Shown: positions 55,521 to 64,000, numbered from the stretch's first letter. The stretch: DNA of 64,000 bases from Candidatus Hydrogenedentota bacterium (GCA_029556545.1 JAKQEQ010000069.1:1-64000); one strand, 5' to 3'. Program-made: numbers and translations. The notes: generated by a model from the letters alone, not told the origin.

Positions 55521-56765
55521 TTACTTCTTGCGACGGATGCTCACCGCGCCGGCAAACGCACACAATCCCGCGAGCAACGCAACACCGATGCCGCCCGCGA
55601 CGGGCAGTTCCGTGACCACTTGCAGATAGAACGGCGCGGAACCCGCCTCGACCACCGCTTTCGTGCCGTCATCATAGGTGATCACGACCTTGTACCAACC
55701 CCCGTTCTGCAATTCCACCGGATCGAAGACCAGCGAGGAGCCGATCTCATCGGGAATCTCGACGAAGGCCGTGCCTTCCGAGTTCAGCCGGCTCCACTGA
55801 TAAGTGAGCGCCGTAATCCCCTGCACCACGCGCGCGCGCAACTCGACGCGCGACCCCACCTGGACCGGCGTCGTGCCGAGAATCCGCACCAATTCACCCT
55901 CCCCTTCGCCTTCGCCTTCGCCTTCGCCTTCACCTTCGCCTTCGCCTTCCGCGCCGGGCTGCAGCGGGTCCAACACCGCGTCGATATAGTCTTCCGCGGT
56001 CTTCGCGAGCGCGTACAGGTCATATTCCTGCCGATTCGTGAAGCCGTCGCCGTCCGCGTCGCCGTCAGGGCTCAAAGCCCCAGGCGGGACCGTGTTGGTG
56101 AAGGCTGCGGGGTCTGTAGGCAGGATGGCCAACTTCAGCGCCGCATTCACGACCCCTCCCAGCCAGATTACCGTAGCCACCGAGTCTTCATCGCCAATCG
56201 TGGCGTAGGTGGAGACTACCTTGACCAAGTTCGTAAGGAGGACGGTAATCTTATCTTTCTGCACCTGAGTCAACAGTGGAAGTTCCTGCTCGGCAAGTTC
56301 CACGTCGATGAGGTTGAACGCGATGGTGAGAACGGCGGGACTGAGCAATATCCCTCCCACAGCCGTGAAGTTTGCCTCGTTGGCCGTCGCTACCGACGCC
56401 GCCGTGACGCCCGCTACAGTCTGGCCCGGGAGCGTGCCCGAGGCAAGACCGGTATAGGCAGTGGGGTTGTTGATCAGTTCGTCGATTACTCCGAACTCGA
56501 ACGCGCCGTCCAACATGCCGTTGGGGTGCGGCAGGTCTTCCCCTTCTCCCGGGGGCCCTCCGTTGAAATCGGCCACCGCGCACGCGAAGGCCTCGATGAG
56601 CCCGACCGTGTCCCCGAGCAGCGCCACCAACGGCAACAAATCGGGGTCACCGGTCAAGGCAACCATGTCGTCCATGAGTTGGCACGTGTTCTGGCCTTGC
56701 GCATACACCGGGCCCGTGAACATCATGCTTGCCCCTACGGCACACAACACAAGAAGCTTTTTCAT
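55521..56765 (-). CDS. Cell-surface protein with Glu-Gly linker and LPxAG sorting-like tail
   Basis: Signal peptide (MKKLLVLCAVGASMMFTGPV), then a helical domain, a calcium-loop-like DGDADGDGFTNRQEYDLYAL near residue 245, a Glu-Gly linker, an Ig-like domain, and a C-terminus with LPVAGGIGVALLAGLCAFAG followed by AVSIRRKK. The LPxAG motif, hydrophobic stretch and basic end resemble PEP-CTERM-type sorting signals. The linker and calcium loop link it to the beta-helix protein at 1.5 kb as part of a surface apparatus. Promoters are expected in the region 56766-56960. Confidence 0.8.
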   Translation of the reverse strand: MKKLLVLCAVGASMMFTGPVYAQGQNTCQLMDDMVALTGDPDLLPLVALLGDTVGLIEAFACAVADFNGGPPGEGEDLPHPNGMLDGAFEFGVIDELINNPTAYTGLASGTLPGQTVAGVTAASVATANEANFTAVGGILLSPAVLTIAFNLIDVELAEQELPLLTQVQKDKITVLLTNLVKVVSTYATIGDEDSVATVIWLGGVVNAALKLAILPTDPAAFTNTVPPGALSPDGDADGDGFTNRQEYDLYALAKTAEDYIDAVLDPLQPGAEGEGEGEGEGEGEGEGEGELVRILGTTPVQVGSRVELRARVVQGITALTYQWSRLNSEGTAFVEIPDEIGSSLVFDPVELQNGGWYKVVITYDDGTKAVVEAGSAPFYLQVVTELPVAGGIGVALLAGLCAFAGAVSIRRKK

Positions 56766-57490
56766 GACTCATGTTCCTTCTTGCCGCGGATCACGCGGCA
56801 TCGCGGTCACTCGGCCCGCAGCCTTTGACCCAGCCTCACACTATAAAGCCTCGTCTCCTCCGGTCGCCTGAGGGCCTCTTCCCAGATATACACTTACTCC
56901 GACGAGAGACCTTCAACGCCGACACCCTAATCGTAAGCTAAGCACCCTCTCTCTGTCAACCTTTTTTTGCATCCGTCTTCCTGGTCTTGCGGGAGTACCC
57001 GGTCGATGATACGGGAATCCGCGTGAGTCCTGCTTTCATCGAGCGGAAAATCGGCGACTCACGCAAAGGCCCCGTCGCCAATGCCCCGGTGCCCCCCACC
57101 GCGAGGGTCTCGCAATCCAACGCGGCCTTGGCCTATAAGAGCAATAACGGCAGATACTTACGGTGCGTTTATCACCCAAGGTGCCAGTGGGGAGAAAGAG
57201 GACCTAAAGGACCGAAACGACCCAAAGGACGACCACCGCCGAAGGTTGGAGGCGAAGTGGAAGGCCTTGATCTCCGCGCGGGCGGGCGGCACGATGGGCG
57301 TGCTAACGCTCAAAAGCGGGGCGACCCTTGATCTCCGCGCGGGCGGGCGGCACGGTCCTTGTCCCTTGTCCCTTCCCCCTTCCCCCTTCTCCCTTCCCCC
57401 TTTCCCCTGCACGGCTCGCACACAGAAAACTGAATGAAACGTTCGTCGTGTCGTCTGGTACGATGAATGGTGAACTACTTGGGAAAGGAG
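56766..57490. other. Long intergenic region with repeats
   Basis: About 730 bases without a convincing gene. It contains an exact 29-base direct repeat (57265-57293 and 57326-57354), a CCCTTCCCCC-type pyrimidine tract (57360-57412) and short frames lacking ribosome sites. The left part probably contains the promoter of the surface protein gene. Confidence 0.5.
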
Positions 57491-57496
57491 ACCCAT

Positions 57497-57622
57497 ATGA
57501 AGCACCTGAAACGGATCACCTTGCAGCAGGCCCAGGCAAAGGACGGCGAGGAGATAATCTTCTTCCAGCTTTACTTTACAGTCTTGGCGTTCATGATTTC
57601 AGCCGCCTTGGGCGACAAGTAG
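57497..57622 (+). CDS. Small hydrophobic protein, 41 aa
   Basis: AAAGGAGA lies 5 bases before ATG 57497. The product, MKHLKRITLQQAQAKDGEEI and 21 further residues, has one hydrophobic segment (IIFFQLYFTVLAFMISAAL) and a charged N-terminus. A second tiny frame (MKTTSREFATKLEDAAASR, 57624-57683) follows after one base. A strong hairpin ends the unit. It could be a small membrane peptide, a leader or a peptide precursor; no family is recognised. Confidence 0.5.
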   Translation: MKHLKRITLQQAQAKDGEEIIFFQLYFTVLAFMISAALGDK

Positions 57623-57623
57623 C

Positions 57624-57683
57624 ATGAAGACGACGTCGCGGGAGTTTGCGACGAAGCTCGAGGACGCGGCCGCCTCGCGGTGA
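57624..57683 (+). CDS. Tiny frame after the 41-aa gene (19 aa)
   Basis: The codons MKTTSREFATKLEDAAASR end at TGA inside the terminator-like hairpin. It starts one base after the upstream stop, so it may be read by reinitiation. Very short, so only weakly supported. Confidence 0.25.
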   Translation: MKTTSREFATKLEDAAASR

Positions 57684-57698
57684 GGCGGCCGCCGCGCA
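57666..57698. terminator. Hairpin terminator between convergent transcripts
   Basis: GCGGCCGCCTC (57666-57676), a 5-base loop and GAGGCGGCCGC (57682-57692) form a perfect 11-bp stem, followed by CGCGCATTTT. It ends the small-protein unit and separates it from the membrane acyltransferase-like gene. Confidence 0.7.
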
Positions 57699-57737
57699 TT
57701 TTCCGCCAAACGGAAACGTTGCGCGACTCCTGATCGG

Positions 57738-59045
57738 TCAGGCGCTCCCTTGTTCGGGCACGGCGACGGGGTGGTAGAGCACTTCGCTGACCTGGAGGCG
57801 ATGAGAGTAGCGGCCACGCAGCCGGCCCACAACATGGACCGCCCACCATTCGAAACTGTACTTGAACTCGACCTTCTCCCACAGGCGCAGCAGGCCGTGC
57901 CATAGCGCGATCTGCATGCCGCCGAACAGGAACAGCCCAAGATAGCGCGCGGGCAGCGGCGCGCCCGCGAAGAGGGGCAGGTACCAGGTCAGGTTTATCA
58001 CGCACAGCACGCTTTCGCAGATGTAGGCCGTCATGCCCATCAAACCGAAGCGGCGGACGCCCGTGGTGCGCTGCGCAATGGCGGCGCGCCGGGCCGCGTC
58101 CTGATACTCGAATCGCCCGATGAAATAGGTCAGAACCATGAGCATCAGGCCGAGGTTCAGGAAGTGCAGTTGCACCGGTAGCGCCGTACCCACCCGCTCG
58201 GGACCGATCGGCACGCCCGCATACAGGAGGATAAGCCCGCCCACGGCCACGCAGAAAACGCCGAATCCGTAGCCGAAACGACGCAGATGCGCCAACGCCT
58301 CATGCCGCGCGAGGGCAATCCCCAGTACCGCGCCGAACAACGAGAACCCCGCGTTCGGGAAGGTGCTGTGCGGAGGACCGATGATCAGTTTCAACGCGAG
58401 GGCCGTCGGTACGTCGCGGTCGGTAACCGCGGCGAAGAACGAGGTGTCAAGCGCCTTGTGCAGCCACGGCGCCGCCAGGAACCACAGCAGGCCCAACGTC
58501 ACCAGAACGGCATAGTTGCGCCGCGCGTGCGCGAATCCGTCGCCGCGCCAAAGCAGCCACAGCACGCTCGCCACGATTACCCCCGCCATGGCGACAAGCG
58601 CCACCGCATCCGTGAAGAACAGGAGGTCCACGTCGGCCTTCGCCAGGCGGCCCTGTTCCAGGGAGCCCGTGACAAAGGAGAACCGTTCCGCACCGTTGAA
58701 AACGACGCGGAAGTGCAGCATCGACATGTGAATCAGCGAGCATACGTAGAGGAAGGCGCTATTGTAGTATACGCCGCGCACATGCGCGCCCAAAGCGTGT
58801 CCCCGGCCCTGCGCCATGAGGTAGTGCAACACGTAGGCCGTGGCCGCGCCGCTGATCAGCGCGAACACGGGCGCCCACGTGCCCAGAAGGATCAGGGGCG
58901 AAAACAGGACCATGGTCCACGTCTGAATTTCCTGCCGCTCGATGAGCGCGCCGTTCCAGAGCATCACGTGGCCGAGCGCGTGGAACAAGATAACGAATAT
59001 GATGAAAAATCCTCGAAGCGCATCCAGTACCAATAGACGTTTCAT
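57738..59045 (-). CDS. Multi-span membrane protein, acyltransferase/DUF418-like
   Basis: The 435-residue product starts KRLLVLDALRGFFIIFVILF, followed by about ten hydrophobic spans. DALRG and the C-terminal MGMTAYICESVLCV, LFGGMQIALWHGLLRLWEKV, then FKYSFEWW resemble the YeiB/DUF418 and heparan-N-acetyltransferase-like (DUF1624) membrane families. Candidate role: transfer of acyl groups to an envelope glycan. No active-site His is certain. Confidence 0.75.
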   Translation of the reverse strand: MKRLLVLDALRGFFIIFVILFHALGHVMLWNGALIERQEIQTWTMVLFSPLILLGTWAPVFALISGAATAYVLHYLMAQGRGHALGAHVRGVYYNSAFLYVCSLIHMSMLHFRVVFNGAERFSFVTGSLEQGRLAKADVDLLFFTDAVALVAMAGVIVASVLWLLWRGDGFAHARRNYAVLVTLGLLWFLAAPWLHKALDTSFFAAVTDRDVPTALALKLIIGPPHSTFPNAGFSLFGAVLGIALARHEALAHLRRFGYGFGVFCVAVGGLILLYAGVPIGPERVGTALPVQLHFLNLGLMLMVLTYFIGRFEYQDAARRAAIAQRTTGVRRFGLMGMTAYICESVLCVINLTWYLPLFAGAPLPARYLGLFLFGGMQIALWHGLLRLWEKVEFKYSFEWWAVHVVGRLRGRYSHRLQVSEVLYHPVAVPEQGSA

Positions 59046-59393
59046 GCGGCGTGACCTCTGGGCCTTCGCCGGAAGGCCGGCGGTTGCGGTTGTCTCCCGT
59101 TCGAAATCAATGCGGACACGATGTGCGGGCTACGGTCCCTCCCAGGTCCGTACTGCGCCCTCGCGGACGCATAGAGATACCGCCACGGCAGGATTTTGTT
59201 ACAAACGCCCGGGGAAGCCCGTGGAAATCAGCGACAAGCCGCTCGTCTTGGGGTTTGTGCGAGGATTCCGTCCGGCAACTTGCGCCGAAGGCGGGCGTCA
59301 ACCTGCCCGGAGGCGACCCAACCCACGCGCGGGCCCCTCAATCGGGCCCGGACCACGCCGGGAATCGTCGGGGAGTCTTTGAAAGGCAACCTG
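59046..59393. other. Intergenic region
   Basis: About 350 bases between two minus-strand genes. No gene or strong repeat is visible. The promoter of the membrane protein gene is expected near 59050-59150. Frames in this gap lack ribosome sites. Confidence 0.35.
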
Positions 59394-60431
59394 TTACGGC
59401 AACGCCTTGATCTCGACACGGCGGTTCAATTGCCGGTTTGCCGGGGTATCGTTGGGCGCAGCGGGTTGCGACTCGCCGAAGCCCTGGGTTCGCATTCGCG
59501 CGGGGGCGACGCCGCGCTGTTCGAGGGCGTCGCGGACCGCGTCGCTGCGCTTCTCGGACAGGGTCTGATTGTAGGATTCCGCCCCACGCGCGTCGGTGTG
59601 GCCATCGAGGGACACCGTCATTTGGGGATCGGCGTTCACGGTGGCGGCAGCGGCGTCAATTACCGGAACGGCGTCCGGGCGGATGTCGCACTTGTCGAAA
59701 TTGAAGTACACCGTTCCGAGATGGCGCCCTCCCGCCGGATACGGCGCGACACCCTGGGCTAGAAACACTTCGCGTACAAACTGTTGCATCCCTTCGTCGG
59801 TGACGATATGGGACGCCGGACGGAACATGCCGCAAGCGCTCAATACCGCCATGTTTTCGAGCAGCGTGCCGCCCGCCGGGTCATCGCCGAACTGGACGGT
59901 GTGAATGCAAATCTTCGCCGGATAGCTGTTGACAATGGCCGTGCATACGTCAAGCACGGCGGACGTGTCGGACCTGCCGTCGGAGAAGATCACGAGCGCC
60001 GTGTTGCCGGTCGTTTCGTCGAGGCCGGGTTTGAGCCGTTCGAGCACGAGGGCGAGCGGGGTCGAGCCCTTGAGCCAGTACAACTGCGAGACGGCGTGCA
60101 GGAACCCGGCGCGATCAAAGCGGTCGGGATTGTGTTTGATCCAGCGCGCGGTGGTTTCGCCGCCGAAGGCGAGCATGGCCGCGGTGTAGTCGCCGGACGG
60201 CATGGCGGTGGCGAAGGAGCGCGCCAACTCCTTTGCAAGGGGGAACTTGTCGGCGCCGCACATCGAGCCGGAGGCGTCGACAATGAGAATCACGTTGTCA
60301 ATCTTGATGTATTCGTTCGGCTGCGGCAGGACTTGCGCCGCGAGACTCGCTTCCGGGCCGCGCATCGATTGGCAACCGCCGGCGATCACGTTAACCGACA
60401 GAACCACCGCGACAAGAAAACCCCGACTCAT
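59394..60431 (-). CDS. VWA-OmpA lipoprotein
   Basis: The start 60431 follows AAAGGAG and gives a lipoprotein signal (MSRGFLVAVVLSVNVIAGGC). The 345-residue product has a von Willebrand factor A domain (MIDAS DASGSM at about residue 55, then STPLALVLERLKPG and IFSDGRSD) and a C-terminal OmpA-type peptidoglycan-binding domain (VYFNFDKCDIRPDAVPVIDA, LDGHTDARGAESYNQTLSEK). It probably anchors a metal-dependent adhesion domain to peptidoglycan. Confidence 0.9.
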   Translation of the reverse strand: MSRGFLVAVVLSVNVIAGGCQSMRGPEASLAAQVLPQPNEYIKIDNVILIVDASGSMCGADKFPLAKELARSFATAMPSGDYTAAMLAFGGETTARWIKHNPDRFDRAGFLHAVSQLYWLKGSTPLALVLERLKPGLDETTGNTALVIFSDGRSDTSAVLDVCTAIVNSYPAKICIHTVQFGDDPAGGTLLENMAVLSACGMFRPASHIVTDEGMQQFVREVFLAQGVAPYPAGGRHLGTVYFNFDKCDIRPDAVPVIDAAAATVNADPQMTVSLDGHTDARGAESYNQTLSEKRSDAVRDALEQRGVAPARMRTQGFGESQPAAPNDTPANRQLNRRVEIKALP

Positions 60432-60527
60432 GGCGCACTCCTTTCGCATCGGAAACTCCGCACTGCTCGTTCCCATCAACGACCAACCCATATCATAAGC
60501 GGATGTGCTGAAGAACGCAATTCCATG

Positions 60528-62156
60528 TTACACGCCCGCAACGGATTCCCACTTTTCGGCCCAATCGGGACGAAGCCGCGCCTGGACTTCCCAGATGTCG
60601 AGCATGGTCAGCGCGGCCATGCTCTCGACGACGGGAATCGCGCGGGGCACGATGCAGGGATCATGGCGGCCATGTACTTCGATATCGCGCTCATGGCCCG
60701 CTTCGTCGATGGTGCGCTGCGGTTTGGCGATGGACGACGTGGGTTTGACGACGAGGCGCAGCATGATCGGCTCGCCCGTGCTGATGCCGCCGAGAATGCC
60801 GCCGCAGTGGTTGCTGAGGAAGCCGGTCTTGTCCATGTTGTCGTTCGATTCACTGCCGCGCAGCCGCGCCAGTCGGAAACCAAGCCCCACCTCGACGCCT
60901 TTGACCGCGCCAATGGTCATGAGCCCGGCGGCCAGGCGCGCATCGAGCTTCGCGAAGACCGGATCGCCGAGGCCGGGCGGCACGCCGAGAATATCGAGCT
61001 GGATAATCCCGCCGACGGAGTCGCAATCCTTTCGCGCGGCAACGATGGCCTCGGCCATCTTCTCCGCCGCCGCGGCGTCCGCGCACCGGACCGGGTTTTG
61101 CTCGATGACGTCGTAGTCGCAGGTCTCGGCGGGAATGCCGGCGACTTCGACGGCGTGCGCGACGATGCGGACGCCGCGCTTGGCGAGAATGTCGCGCGCG
61201 ACCGCGCCGCAGGCGACGCGGCAGGCCGTTTCGCGGCCCGAGGACCGCCCGCCGCCGCGATAGTCGCGCAGGCCGTACTTGCGGTAGAAGGTGAAGTCGG
61301 CGTGGCCGGGCCGGAAGAGGTCCTTGATGTTGTCGTAACTGCCTGACTTCTGGTCTTCGTTGTAGATGATCATGCAAATGGGCGCGCCGGTGCTCTTGCC
61401 CTCGAAGACGCCGGAAAGAATGCGCACCTTGTCGCTCTCTTTGCGGCGGGTGACGAGATTGCTCTGGCCGGGGCGGCGCCGGTCGAGTTCCCGCTGGATG
61501 AGTTCCTCGTTGATCTCGATGCCGGGCCGGACGCCGTCGAGGACCGCGCCGATGGCGGGGCCGTGGCTCTCGCCGAAGGTGGTCACGCGAATAATCTCGC
61601 CATAGGTGTTCGCCGACCGACAATGGATCGCCAGTTCCTCGCTAATGCGGTCGAGCACCTGCGCCGCGAGTTGCTCGGGCGCGCCGTCGGTCGTATCGAT
61701 CACGATGTCCGCATAGGGCCGCAGCACGTCCTCCCGAATCGCGGCCTGATCCTCGTACTTCTTGCGGCCCTCCGGGCCGACAAGCCACGGAGGGACGCCG
61801 TCCTTTATCGCCCGCTCCCAGAGCACGGCGGGGTTCGCGGTGAGGTAGACCAGCAGCGCGTTATTGCGGAGCGTGCGGCGCGAGTCGGGGTCCATCATGA
61901 TCGAGCCGCCGGTGATGATGATATGCCAGTCTTTATCGGCGCATTGATGGGCCGCGTCGCGTTCGAGTTGGCGGAAGAAGGCCTCGCCGTGCTCGGCGAA
62001 AATCTCGCGGTAGCGCATCCGGTGGCCGTCGCGCTGCTCGTGGAGGTCCTCGATGAGGCGATCGGTCTCGACGGTGCGAAAGCCCGTCCTTTCCGACAGG
62101 ATCCCGCCTATCGCGCTCTTGCCCGCGCCCTTGGGCCCTGCCAATACGATCTTCAT
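60528..62156 (-). CDS. aroK-aroC: Bifunctional shikimate kinase-chorismate synthase
   Basis: The start 62156 follows GAAAGGA. Residues about 1-170 are shikimate kinase (MKIVLAGPKGAGKSAIGG with the P-loop, ETDRLIED, FFRQLERDA, ITGGSIMMD). Residues about 180-542 are chorismate synthase (EIIRVTTFGESHGPAIGAVL, RRRPGQSNLVTRRKESDK, HADFTFYRKYGLRDYRGGGR, SNDNMDKTGFLSNHCGGILG, RHDPCIVPRAIPVVES), which needs reduced FMN. The fusion joins steps 5 and 7 of the shikimate pathway. The step between them, aroA, lies 108 bases upstream on the same strand, forming an aroA-aroKC operon. Confidence 0.95.
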   Translation of the reverse strand: MKIVLAGPKGAGKSAIGGILSERTGFRTVETDRLIEDLHEQRDGHRMRYREIFAEHGEAFFRQLERDAAHQCADKDWHIIITGGSIMMDPDSRRTLRNNALLVYLTANPAVLWERAIKDGVPPWLVGPEGRKKYEDQAAIREDVLRPYADIVIDTTDGAPEQLAAQVLDRISEELAIHCRSANTYGEIIRVTTFGESHGPAIGAVLDGVRPGIEINEELIQRELDRRRPGQSNLVTRRKESDKVRILSGVFEGKSTGAPICMIIYNEDQKSGSYDNIKDLFRPGHADFTFYRKYGLRDYRGGGRSSGRETACRVACGAVARDILAKRGVRIVAHAVEVAGIPAETCDYDVIEQNPVRCADAAAAEKMAEAIVAARKDCDSVGGIIQLDILGVPPGLGDPVFAKLDARLAAGLMTIGAVKGVEVGLGFRLARLRGSESNDNMDKTGFLSNHCGGILGGISTGEPIMLRLVVKPTSSIAKPQRTIDEAGHERDIEVHGRHDPCIVPRAIPVVESMAALTMLDIWEVQARLRPDWAEKWESVAGV

Positions 62157-62175
62157 GCTGGTCCTTTCTCGATAA

Positions 62176-62263
62176 CGGGGACAGTCCCCGGCTTCGGAAA
62201 CGTGCGGGTACGGCGACCCATTCCCACGCGGCACACGGACAAACACGGACGAACACGGACACC
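62176..62263. repeat. Palindrome and ACACGGAC repeats between aroA and aroK-aroC
   Basis: CGGGGACAGTCCCCG (62176-62190) is palindromic, and ACACGGACAAACACGGACGA (62234-62253) shows a 10-base period. The gap lies inside the aro operon and may act as attenuator or processing site; no leader peptide was seen. Confidence 0.55.
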
Positions 62264-62264
62264 C

Positions 62265-63542
62265 TCAAGTGATAAGACGCGTCTTTGCGCCGAGTGCGTT
62301 CAACGACTCAATGAATGTCGGAAAGGTCACATTGACCGCCTCGAAGCCGTGGATGGTCGTCACGCCGGGCAGCCCCGTCGCGGCGACGGCCAAGGCCATT
62401 ACAATCCGATGGTCGCCGCGGCCGTCGACCTCAGCGGGGCGCAACGCGCTCTCGTGGACCACCAGGCCGTCCTCGAGTTCCTCGATGCGCGCGCCGAGTC
62501 TTGTCAGTTCTTCGCGCATGGCGGTGATGCGGTCCGTCTCCTTGAACCGCGCCTGCGGCACGTTGACGAGCCGCGTCTCACCCCGTGCGAAGCAGCCCAG
62601 GACGGCCATCATCGGCAGCGCGTCCGGCGTTGCGTTCAGGTCGATTTCGCGGCCATCGAGGCGGCCCGCAGCCACACGGATGCCGTCTTCCGCGACATGC
62701 ACCGCCGCGCCCATCGCGCGCAGATAATCCACCACCGCCTTGTCGCCCTGCGGGTCGCCCATGTCGAGGCCGAGGGCCGTCACCTCATTCTCCGGCAGCG
62801 CGCCCGCCGCGAGGAAGAACGTCGCCGACGAGAAGTCCGCCGGAATCACGCAATCGACGGGCGGGTACGCCTGACCGCCCGGAATATGAAATTCGCTCAG
62901 GTCTTCCGCGTGCTCGACGCGGATGCCCGCGCGGCGCAGCCACGCCAGGGTCATGTGTACGTAAGGGACTTCGTGCAGCACCGGCACGCGCAGCCGCGTA
63001 TCGCCGTCGCCGAGCGGCGCGTTGATCAACAGCGACGTGACGTATTGGCTGCTCATGGCCTCCATGGTCGTGTCGCCGCCGCGCAGGCGGCCCTGGACCA
63101 CGAAGGGCGGGCAGCCGTTGCCGCGCGTCGCGCGCACGGTCGCGCCCAAGTCGTTCAGGGACGCTTCGAGGACGCCGCAGGGCCGCCGCCGCACCTGTTC
63201 GTCGCCCGTCAATACGGCCGTTCCCGAGGTGAGCAAGGCCGCGCTGCCGAGGGCGACATTCATCGTCGTGCCCGAGTTCGCCACGTCGATCACGTCGTCG
63301 GGAACGCGCAATGCGCCGCCCGTGCCGTGCACCCGCCACAACTCGCCTGCATCCTCGATGGCCGCGCCAAGGCCGCGATAGGCGCGAAACGCCGCGCGGG
63401 CGTCCGCCGAATCGAGCGGCTGGCGAATGACACTGACGCCGTCGGCCAGGGCGCTGATTGCGACCGCGCGAATAGTGTGCGACTTCGACCCGGGAATCCG
63501 GACCGCGCCGCGAAGATTCGAGCCTTCCACCAGCAATTTCAC
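62265..63542 (-). CDS. aroA: 3-phosphoshikimate 1-carboxyvinyltransferase (EPSP synthase)
   Basis: GTG 63542 follows CAGGAGA by 7 bases. The 425-residue product has both domains of the family: SNLRGAVRIPGSKSHTIRAV, VANSGTTMNVALGSA, LTGDEQVRRRPCGVLEASLN, MEAMSSQYVTSLLI, VDCVIPADFSSATFFLAAGA, TPDALPMMAVLGCFARG and FKETDRITAMREEL. It condenses shikimate-3-phosphate with phosphoenolpyruvate. It is cotranscribed with aroK-aroC. Confidence 0.96.
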   Translation of the reverse strand: MKLLVEGSNLRGAVRIPGSKSHTIRAVAISALADGVSVIRQPLDSADARAAFRAYRGLGAAIEDAGELWRVHGTGGALRVPDDVIDVANSGTTMNVALGSAALLTSGTAVLTGDEQVRRRPCGVLEASLNDLGATVRATRGNGCPPFVVQGRLRGGDTTMEAMSSQYVTSLLINAPLGDGDTRLRVPVLHEVPYVHMTLAWLRRAGIRVEHAEDLSEFHIPGGQAYPPVDCVIPADFSSATFFLAAGALPENEVTALGLDMGDPQGDKAVVDYLRAMGAAVHVAEDGIRVAAGRLDGREIDLNATPDALPMMAVLGCFARGETRLVNVPQARFKETDRITAMREELTRLGARIEELEDGLVVHESALRPAEVDGRGDHRIVMALAVAATGLPGVTTIHGFEAVNVTFPTFIESLNALGAKTRLIT

Positions 63543-63580
63543 AAGAACGTCTCCTGAGACCGCGCGCGCCGCTCATAATT

Positions 63581-63654
63581 GGACGATATGGACGGGATGG
63601 ACGGCATGGACACCCGGCAACCGGCCGCATTCGTCCAACCCGTCCATATCGTCC
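63581..63654. repeat. Perfect 16-bp inverted repeat upstream of aroA
   Basis: GGACGATATGGACGGG (63581-63596) is exactly inverted at 63639-63654, with 42 bases between. The arms contain repeated GGACGG/TGGAC units. It lies 39 bases upstream of aroA on the minus strand and could act as a regulatory or dispersed element. Confidence 0.65.
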
Positions 63655-63747
63655 GTGGGAATACTTGCTGTCCATGCGCAGTGTTTATTAGAATGCATCA
63701 TATTAGGCACGCAAGTATGCGTGCAAACCGTCCAGGATGATTCAAGC

Positions 63748-64000
63748 ATGCGGGAACAGCGAGACAAACAGACGCAAGCGCCCCTCGCGCGCGGCGCGGC
63801 GCTCGTGTTTCTGGCGTGTCTCCTGGCACTGCCGCCGGGCGTGGCGGGCGCGGTGATCTGCATCTGCCACGATGGCCACATGGCTTTCGAGACCGCGTGC
63901 GAACCGGCGAATTGCTGCCCGGACGTCGAGTCGGCGGCCGACGCCGGCCCGAAAGCGCCTTGCAAGGACCCCGAGAGTCACTCCTGTTCCGACATTCCAC
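63748..64000 (+). CDS. Secreted Cys-rich protein, truncated at right edge
   Basis: AGGA lies 10 bases before ATG 63748. The frame (84 codons, no stop) starts with a basic N-terminus and a hydrophobic signal (ALVFLACLLALPPGVAGAVI), then CICHDGHMAFETACEPANCC. Cys and His residues at regular spacing suggest metal binding. The rest lies outside the window. It is divergent from aroA. Confidence 0.65.
   Translation, partial: MREQRDKQTQAPLARGAALVFLACLLALPPGVAGAVICICHDGHMAFETACEPANCCPDVESAADAGPKAPCKDPESHSCSDIP

Noticed and set aside
56987-57331. 114-codon plus-strand frame
   Set aside because: Low complexity, spans part of a direct repeat, no ribosome site and no family resemblance.

Overview
The window is GC-rich bacterial chromosome from an uncultured-looking lineage. 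Extracellular proteins with long Gly-Glu linkers, a dockerin-like C-terminus with two near-identical copies of an LTELLRxIQFYNSGGFH motif, abundant secreted beta-helix and beta-propeller proteins, Tat-exported oxidoreductases, and many intergenic palindromes of the planctomycete/verrucomicrobial type suggest Candidatus Hydrogenedentota (Hydrogenedentes) or a close relative. This placement is inference from protein style; no marker gene was searched.

Layout. 1-5.4 kb: the end of a GumC/Wzc-like polysaccharide chain-length protein, a large secreted beta-helix/dockerin-like protein and a GH43-like hydrolase. 5.6-11.2 kb: a 5.6-kb element integrated in the 3' half of a tRNA-Asp gene, flanked by exact 48-bp repeats. 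It carries an integrase, an HTH regulator, an excisionase-like protein, a replication-like protein, four palindromic iteron-like repeats and two tandem P27-type small-terminase-like genes, but no structural genes, so it resembles a phage satellite. Its integrase reading frame runs through the attachment core in phase, so integration swaps the C-terminal tail. 11.5-16.1 kb: a Tat-exported sugar-isomerase-like protein and a lipoprotein subtilase. 16.2-17.0 kb: repeat-rich, no gene. 17.1-23.6 kb: a compact operon with the AmmeMemoRadiSam genes (radical SAM enzyme, Memo-AMMECR1 fusion), a tiny Tat-signal protein, a giant membrane protein joining a spermidine-synthase-like region to FMN-binding and NapH/NosR-like Fe-S domains, and a small membrane protein.

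23.6-35.5 kb: a defence and toxin-antitoxin zone: HigBA, HicAB and PIN/partner modules, a PD-(D/E)XK nuclease-like gene of visibly lower GC, a tRNA-Gly, a B12-type radical SAM/DUF2344 protein, and a Ser/Thr kinase with three tandem DUF1566 (C-type-lectin-like) domains whose differences cluster in NNC codons, the footprint expected of diversity-generating retroelement mutagenesis. 35.8-45.4 kb: an orphan sugar ABC permease, a CHAT-like DUF6642-type protein, and secreted carbohydrate-active genes (beta-helix GH141-like, a large helical protein, an Asp-box sialidase-like propeller), a broken VapBC-like module, an aldo/keto reductase and a lactonase. 45.4-64 kb: a decayed RND fragment, TPR protein, miaB, an ExeA-like ATPase, FHA-GAF-HD-GYP and NtrC-type regulators, surface proteins including one with an LPxAG-TM-RRKK tail, a VWA-OmpA lipoprotein, a shikimate kinase-chorismate synthase fusion (aroK-aroC) preceded by aroA, and a truncated Cys-rich secreted protein at the right edge.

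Together the genes suggest a surface-polysaccharide-degrading heterotroph with heavy extracellular investment and an accessory zone of mobile and conflict genes. All functions are read from motifs only; no database search or computation was run.
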